This document shows, one piece after another, positions 4,901-7,719 of a stretch of 7,719 nt of DNA; the first letter of the stretch is position 1, and every line of letters begins with the position of its first letter. The translations under genes were made by a program, and so were the position numbers. Origin of the DNA: JBLHKE01 sp047619485 (lineage in GTDB: Bacteria; Verrucomicrobiota; Verrucomicrobiia; Verrucomicrobiales; DEV007); the NCBI GenBank assembly GCA_047619485.1, contig JBLHKE010000361.1, forward strand, positions 1 through 7,719. Direction: 5' to 3'. The notes below the pieces were generated by a model. That model did no database searches and was not told where the DNA came from. It saw only the letters and a list, made by a program, of their open reading frames with translations.

Positions 4901-7235
4901 TACCTGGTCGAGCAACGGGGTCGGCAACTTCGTCGTCATCGATCTCGGTGCCAGCTTCTCGCTCGGATCTGTCCGTGTCCACCAGCGCAACGACGGCTGC
5001 TGCCAGGACCGCCTGCGAGACTTTACGGTATCGATGTTGGCCGACAGTGGCGGCAGTCCGGGCGCGGTCGTGCAGAGCGGCGTCTTTGCCACACAGCCGG
5101 CAAACAATTCGTTTGGTGAGCCGGCCTTCGCGCCAATTTTGGGTGCTGCCGAAACCGCCACCGTGACCATGACCATCACCGGCGTGAACGACCCACCGGT
5201 GCTGACCTCGCCGATCCCAGACCAGCTGATCATGACCTCAAACCCGACGGTCGACGTGTCGCTGTTCGACTATTTCGAGGACGTCGACAATGACGACGAC
5301 GAGCAGATCTACACGGTGACGATCAACACCAACGGGGTGCTGATCCAGACTGACCCGATCAACTCGGTGAACGGCATCCTGACGATCAACACGCCATGCA
5401 CGCTGATCGGGACCGCGGAGATCACCATCGAGGTGGAGGACACCGGCGCCGAGACCATCACCGACACCTTTACGGTGACGGTGACGGACGACGTCGGCCC
5501 GGTGATCAGCTGCGCGCAGGACATGTTCTACAACGTGCCGGTAGGAATGACCGCCACAGCCAACTTCGGCAGCGTGACGGCCTGGGACAAGGTCGACCCT
5601 GCACCGACATTGGGGTTCGTGCCCAACGCCAGCTTCGCGTTCCCGATCGGCAGCACGCTGGTCACCTGCACGGCAACCGACGCCAGCCTTAATGAAACGA
5701 TCGAGACCTTCTACGTGCACGTATTTGAGATCCAGTTGACGGCTGGCACGCGAGTCCTCGACGTGGTCAGCCTGCGCGGAGATGCCGCACCGGACGCCGG
5801 CGGCAGCGCCGGGGTACCCGCTGGCTCTAGCGTGCTGGTGCACCAGGCGGCAGCGCTCAACAACAACGGCGACATCCTCTACACGGCTGCGTTGTCGGAT
5901 GCCGGAACCAACAATCGTGCGGTGTTCCGCTGGGACGCCAGCGGTGATGAAGCACTGGCGGTGCGCAACATCCCGGTGCCAGGCGGCAGCGGCGCGAACT
6001 ACGGCACCTTCTCGGAACTGGCGATCAACAACGGTAGCGCGAGTACCTTCCAATCGGCCACCAGCGCCGGCAATGGCAACTTCCTGCACGACGGCACCAC
6101 GGTGAGCGACGCGGCCCTCGCTGGCACGACCGCTGCGGGCACGACCGGCAACTACCGTGTGCTGCGCAAACCGGCAATCACCTCCGGCGGCGAGGTGCTG
6201 ACGGTGTCGAACCTGAAGACGGGCGTCGGTGGGATCACCGCAGCCGACGACACCGGCGTGTGGCTCAGCGGCAGCGCCGTGGCGCTCGCTCGCGAGGGCG
6301 GACTCTCACCGATCACGAACACCGACCACGGACAGATCCACCCGCGCGTAGTGGCTAGCGCGGCGGGCAACCAGGTCGCGTTCACCAGTTACCTGCTCGA
6401 GCAGGGAGGATTCGACGGGACAGACAACACGGCGATCTTTGCCGGCCCGCCCAGCGGTCCGCTGGTAGAGATCGTGCGTGAAGGCGCCGCCTCGCCAGGC
6501 GAGACCGGGGTGGAGATCGAGACGATCACCGGCGAATCGGTGAACAGCTCCGGCAGTGTGGCCTTCATTGGCAACGTGCGTGGTACCGGGATCACCTCGG
6601 CCAACAACGCCGGGCTGTGGTGGAGCGACGGGACGACGATTCGCAGCATCGCCCGCGAGGGTGCGCTGGCACCGTGCCTGCCGGTAGCGGACGAGGTGTT
6701 CGCACGCTTCAAGAGGATCTACAACTGCGACGACGGTAGTGTGTTCTTCTACGCCTACCTGAAGAGTGCCACGGGGTCGCCGGTGGTGAACTCAACCAAC
6801 GACGGCAGCATCTGGCGCTACGATACGGTCGGCGGTGGTTTGCACCTAGTGGCGCGCGAGAGTCATGTGGCACTAAGCACCGACGGATCGCAGCTCGGGA
6901 CACTGCTCGACTTCGACTGCAACCAGGTGGGCGGGATCGTCTACCTAGCGACGTTTGTGGCCAACATAGGCGACACCACCTCGAAGGTGCGCGACGGCGT
7001 GTGGCTGGCGCGCGATTCTAGCGACGTGGCACCGGTGTTGGTGATGCGCCGCGGAGATAATTTCGACATCAGCGGTGAGGAGCACGTGGTGAGTAATATC
7101 AAACTGAATGCGCAATCGAACCCCGGCGGTGGCACGGGAGGCTATGGCAAGGTGATCAACGACAGCGGCGAGATCCTATTGAACCTGTCGCTGAACAAGA
7201 ACAAGTCAGGGCTGTTCAAGATGCAGATGCCGTAG
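1941..7235 (+). CDS. Giant secreted multidomain protein with nested glycan-binding modules
   Basis: The protein has 1764 residues. A signal peptide (about 1-34, hydrophobic LPLLLALCLLL, likely cut at VQA/AP) sends it out of the cytoplasm. Order: unrecognised beta-rich domain 41-243; cadherin-like repeat 247-592, interrupted at 335-577 by a LamG-like module; second cadherin-like repeat 594-1086, interrupted at 612-831 by a Trp-rich module and at 899-1071 by an F5/8-C-like module; Ig/cadherin-like stretch about 1085-1183; HYR domain 1184-1261 (GPVISC near its start, TLVTCTATDA near its end); N-x-x-G repeat array 1269-1764. No catalytic domain is recognised. A role in binding extracellular or surface polysaccharide is inferred from the modules. 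There is no PEP-CTERM, LPXTG, type IX or autotransporter tail. I chose ATG 1941; GTG 1905 and ATG 1956 are in frame, and 1956 gives an equally good signal peptide (KR before the hydrophobic core). No start has a Shine-Dalgarno. The frame is uninterrupted and not truncated. Confidence 0.9.
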   Translation: MNQTTMIKRDVFQLSPLPLLLALCLLLNSNTVQAAPASLVVSPGELAGMSRIYAVDNDQFDFNDAYTVDNSASFAVGSFSRVAYYIELGPIGNTRWVWVSMDTFNANPTGLGVPRAGTGIVENGTLVSNLNVETNHLGVTAGTGLEGIIEFWASNYNPNGGGQFGSDNGRFDWKDSGGSTSNGHGSFQIFSFTNPAKTDAQTLFGITANGGSGIGDQPTGEPDWTFGPGTGSYAIRNLEIYVNVTSLAVDDTGSTSDDTVLTVVDPGTTASLLANDNGAPHSVSNSSPTSVEGASVLVASDGTFSYDPTTSPTLQALLPGQTLVDTFSYTIRDGSAPAALGGVTSELELWLDASDIDADGSPDSLAAGTPVTNWQDKSGKGRDFDDVIGDASYVTSSSHRRPAVNFDGDDALRMNAAHNPRTFIDGNGEYTLITVARYSGGNRNRVISARTGHNWLFGFHGNSVNRWYSDGWGSLDVGGAITNNLDWHVHMNLMNVFGDVSNPAGDYYLDGDLLTDDGRGTGNGFANNVPDGLSLGAWNGLGEASTAEVSEVIMYNRVLTEPERLAVEGYLNDKYFGTTATVTITVSGSDNPLLAEDDGYTTDEGTAIVVPEFSNLMELNSLTTGDYAVTADGETFDAFVDNDGTNSWLLVGRGRQGWAWTDAGLGSVGDVNDNLGTPAAFTPAYYRSAIINDLITSAGFDLTDIEIRIKRAADPAGASYQEDRWRHTAQTAWDWVFPNPSQAAVVHEIVSGPFGTLGAHNANTHDEGGNNWQRIFTWAWGGHANQQGFSYGSAINNGSNNATSFLWENGNENHAIPYTEVYIRATAASGGNASLLANDVDPDTPFFISSIDTTGTLGLVNVPTGITGGTGNFEYDPNGMFESLNVGDTATDTFTYTVTEIEPPFARFVRVENNGGAIRRMDIGEIEVFEFGVTPIVGNAGGSGALNPTIDLATLANGATVHSQTASQPHGGNTTTIINGAENGGGSTWSSNGVGNFVVIDLGASFSLGSVRVHQRNDGCCQDRLRDFTVSMLADSGGSPGAVVQSGVFATQPANNSFGEPAFAPILGAAETATVTMTITGVNDPPVLTSPIPDQLIMTSNPTVDVSLFDYFEDVDNDDDEQIYTVTINTNGVLIQTDPINSVNGILTINTPCTLIGTAEITIEVEDTGAETITDTFTVTVTDDVGPVISCAQDMFYNVPVGMTATANFGSVTAWDKVDPAPTLGFVPNASFAFPIGSTLVTCTATDASLNETIETFYVHVFEIQLTAGTRVLDVVSLRGDAAPDAGGSAGVPAGSSVLVHQAAALNNNGDILYTAALSDAGTNNRAVFRWDASGDEALAVRNIPVPGGSGANYGTFSELAINNGSASTFQSATSAGNGNFLHDGTTVSDAALAGTTAAGTTGNYRVLRKPAITSGGEVLTVSNLKTGVGGITAADDTGVWLSGSAVALAREGGLSPITNTDHGQIHPRVVASAAGNQVAFTSYLLEQGGFDGTDNTAIFAGPPSGPLVEIVREGAASPGETGVEIETITGESVNSSGSVAFIGNVRGTGITSANNAGLWWSDGTTIRSIAREGALAPCLPVADEVFARFKRIYNCDDGSVFFYAYLKSATGSPVVNSTNDGSIWRYDTVGGGLHLVARESHVALSTDGSQLGTLLDFDCNQVGGIVYLATFVANIGDTTSKVRDGVWLARDSSDVAPVLVMRRGDNFDISGEEHVVSNIKLNAQSNPGGGTGGYGKVINDSGEILLNLSLNKNKSGLFKMQMP
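2061..2669 (+). other. N-terminal beta-rich domain of the large protein (unrecognised)
   Basis: Residues about 41-243 lie between the signal peptide and the first cadherin-like repeat. Visible landmarks are FSRVAYYIELG, VWVSMDTF, LEGIIEFWASNY, RFDWKDS and SFQIFSF, then WTFGPG near the end. The alternating pattern suggests a beta-sandwich, and the FDRVAYYLEL-like strand is one I associate with verrucomicrobial secreted proteins. I cannot name a Pfam family, so carbohydrate binding is only a guess. Confidence 0.4.
2943..3671 (+). other. LamG/concanavalin-type module nested in cadherin-like repeat 1
   Basis: Residues about 335-577. Hallmarks of bacterial LamG-type lectin modules are present: LWLDASDIDADG, a WQDKSGKGRDF stretch, VNFDGDDALRM, then SEVIMYNRVLT and the closing helix VEGYLNDKYFG. 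It lies between DTFSYTIRDG and TATVTITVSG, which are normally adjacent or nearly adjacent strands of one cadherin-like/VCBS-type domain. Confidence 0.78.
3774..4433 (+). other. Trp-rich inserted module in cadherin-like repeat 2 (unrecognised)
   Basis: Residues about 612-831 separate DEGTAIVVP from ASLLANDVDPD, which normally sit close together in cadherin-like domains. The module is rich in Trp, Gly and Asn. Landmarks are FDAFVDNDGTNSWLLVGRGR, GWAWTDAG, YQEDRWRHTAQTAWDW, FTWAWGGHANQQGFSYG and a closing AIPYTEVYIR. The layout recalls fibrinogen-C-like lectin folds, but I see no decisive motif. It is best treated as a distinct putative ligand-binding module. Confidence 0.5.
4635..5153 (+). other. 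F5/8-C (discoidin)-like module nested in cadherin-like repeat 2
   Basis: Residues about 899-1071. The start FARFVRVEN with GEIEVFEFG, the Asn/Gly-rich middle, STWSSNGVGNFVVIDLG and the VRVHQRNDGCCQDRLRDF stretch are typical of bacterial F5/8 type C domains, which bind galactose-type or other glycans. It sits between DTFTYTVTE and TATVTMTITG, the same strand boundary used by the LamG insert. Confidence 0.72.
5745..7235 (+). other. C-terminal N-x-x-G repeat array, probable beta-propeller
   Basis: Residues about 1269-1764. Eight copies of a degenerate N-x-x-G-x-[VI]-x-[FY] strand centre on glycines at about 1310, 1365, 1417, 1476, 1538, 1599, 1664 and 1743. Examples are NNNGDILY, NSSGSVAF, NQVGGIVY and NDSGEILL. 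Most units continue with a DxGVW-like strand and a REG-x-x-x-P-like turn (AREGGLSP, VREGAASPG, AREGALAP). This fits the NxxGxxAF tandem-repeat proteins of planctomycetes and verrucomicrobia. The eighth copy ends at the C-terminus and could close the ring. Confidence 0.65.
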
Positions 7236-7274
7236 GCTCGCGGAGGAGATCGCAAAGCAGGCTACCAACAACCC

Positions 7275-7288
7275 AGTGCTCCGGCACT
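7275..7288 (+). terminator. Weak UNCG-capped hairpin after the large gene
   Basis: AGTGC (7275-7279), TCCG loop, GCACT (7284-7288). The C(UCCG)G cap is of the stable UNCG class. It lies 39 bases after the stop, but no T-run follows, so it is only a possible terminator or mRNA-end stabiliser. The rest of 7236-7391 holds nothing else I can support. Confidence 0.25.
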
Positions 7289-7391
7289 AACCAAGTCACA
7301 CCCCCGATCTCAGCCGACCAACTCCTCGCACGATCCGGTTTTCCCTGTGAAATGTCCTCGAAGAGCCGGCTCGTTTCCGGTATCAGGCTCC

Positions 7392-7667
7392 ATGAACTTC
7401 ATCCTTCGCCCCTGGCAGCTGTTCTTCCTGATCCTCTCTGGCTTGGTCAACCGTTAGCAACAACAGATTATCGAATTTCAGGATGCGCAGATCCGAGCGC
7501 TGATGGACAGAATGGGCCGCAAGCGCATCCTCCTCACCGACGACCAACGACGGGTTCTGGCCGTCAAAGCAAAGGCTCTCGGTCGCAGGGCGCTGATGGA
7601 ACTGACGACCATCGTGACTCCCGATACGATATTGCGCTGGCACCGGCGGCTCGTCGCAGAGAAATGA
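7392..7667 (+). pseudogene. Remnant of an integrase-core transposase (N-terminal part)
   Basis: The frame from ATG 7392 reads MNFILRPWQLFFLILSGLVNR, then an in-frame TAG (7455-7457), then continues with QQQIIEF, a helix-turn-helix-like RKRILLTDDQRRVLAVKAKA, and TPDTILRWHRRLVAEK before TGA TGA (7665-7670). This matches, from memory, the conserved N-terminus of integrase-core (rve, IS3/IS481-like) transposases common in verrucomicrobia and planctomycetes, in which NREQQQ is usual; the TAG would replace that Glu codon (GAG to TAG). The DDE catalytic domain should follow RRLVAxK(W) but does not appear in the remaining 49 bases in any frame. The copy is inactive. No clear terminal inverted repeat was identified. 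Confidence 0.72.
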
Positions 7668-7719
7668 TGAAGTCCGAGTGTCTCGATAGGATGATCTTCT
7701 TCGGGCGACGATCACTGGA

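Noticed and set aside
3885..4982. Two long minus-strand frames (3885-4382 and 4446-4982)
   Set aside because: Both are shadows of the inserted modules on the plus strand and have no recognisable motif or start signal.
5238..6089. A 283-codon open frame on the minus strand inside the large gene
   Set aside because: It is antisense to clear cadherin-like, HYR and repeat-array coding sequence. Its product is low-complexity and rich in Arg, Val and His, as expected for an antisense shadow of GC-rich codons.
7363..7372. Palindrome GAGCCGGCTC upstream of the transposase remnant, as a terminator or IS end
   Set aside because: It has no loop and no T-run, and no matching inverted copy was found in the window.
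7383..7715. A 110-codon minus-strand frame at the right edge
   Set aside because: It is antisense to the recognisable transposase N-terminus, so it is a shadow.
1..7719. The bases ACTGGA occur at both the first and last positions, suggesting a circular or overlapping contig
   Set aside because: Six bases is chance level. No longer overlap is present, so circularity cannot be claimed.

Overview
The window looks like bacterial chromosomal DNA, probably from Verrucomicrobiota or a relative in the PVC group. The clues are one very large secreted multidomain protein of a type common there (LamG, F5/8-C, cadherin-like, HYR and N-x-x-G repeat modules in one chain), a transposase remnant of an integrase-core group frequent in that phylum, and genes with no clear Shine-Dalgarno sequences. 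This placement is inference from protein style, not from a marker gene.

Layout. Positions 1-140 may hold the 3' end of an unrecognised gene. Positions 141-321 show nothing I can support. On the minus strand, 322-839 is a decayed gene for a small secreted protein. It has an ATC where the start should be, a frameshift after the signal peptide, and a 157-bp palindromic MITE (392-548, flanked by TTA duplications) in its 3' part. Positions 840-976 contain no convincing gene. From 1721 down to 977, also on the minus strand, is a compact two-gene unit: a two-helix membrane protein of 86 residues, then a 160-residue RNase HI-type protein with a complete catalytic set that starts one base after the first gene's stop. 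Positions 1722-1940 form a divergent control region with a candidate promoter on each strand and a small hairpin.

The plus strand from 1941 to 7235 is a single 1764-residue exported protein, which fills two thirds of the window. Its architecture is the main point of interest. Three binding-type modules (LamG-like, an unrecognised Trp-rich module and F5/8-C/discoidin-like) do not simply follow the cadherin-like repeats. They are nested inside them, so that one cadherin-like repeat is split in two and the next in three. An Ig/cadherin-like stretch, a HYR domain and an eight-copy N-x-x-G repeat array follow; the array is probably a beta-propeller. There is no recognisable C-terminal anchor or sorting tail.

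After a short intergenic stretch with a weak hairpin, 7392-7667 is the N-terminal remnant of an integrase-core transposase, broken by an in-frame TAG and a terminal TGA TGA. The two edges of the window therefore carry mobile-element debris and gene decay. The centre has intact genes: a putative surface or secreted glycan-binding protein transcribed away from a small membrane protein/RNase H pair. Nothing in the sequence links the functions of these two units beyond their shared intergenic region.
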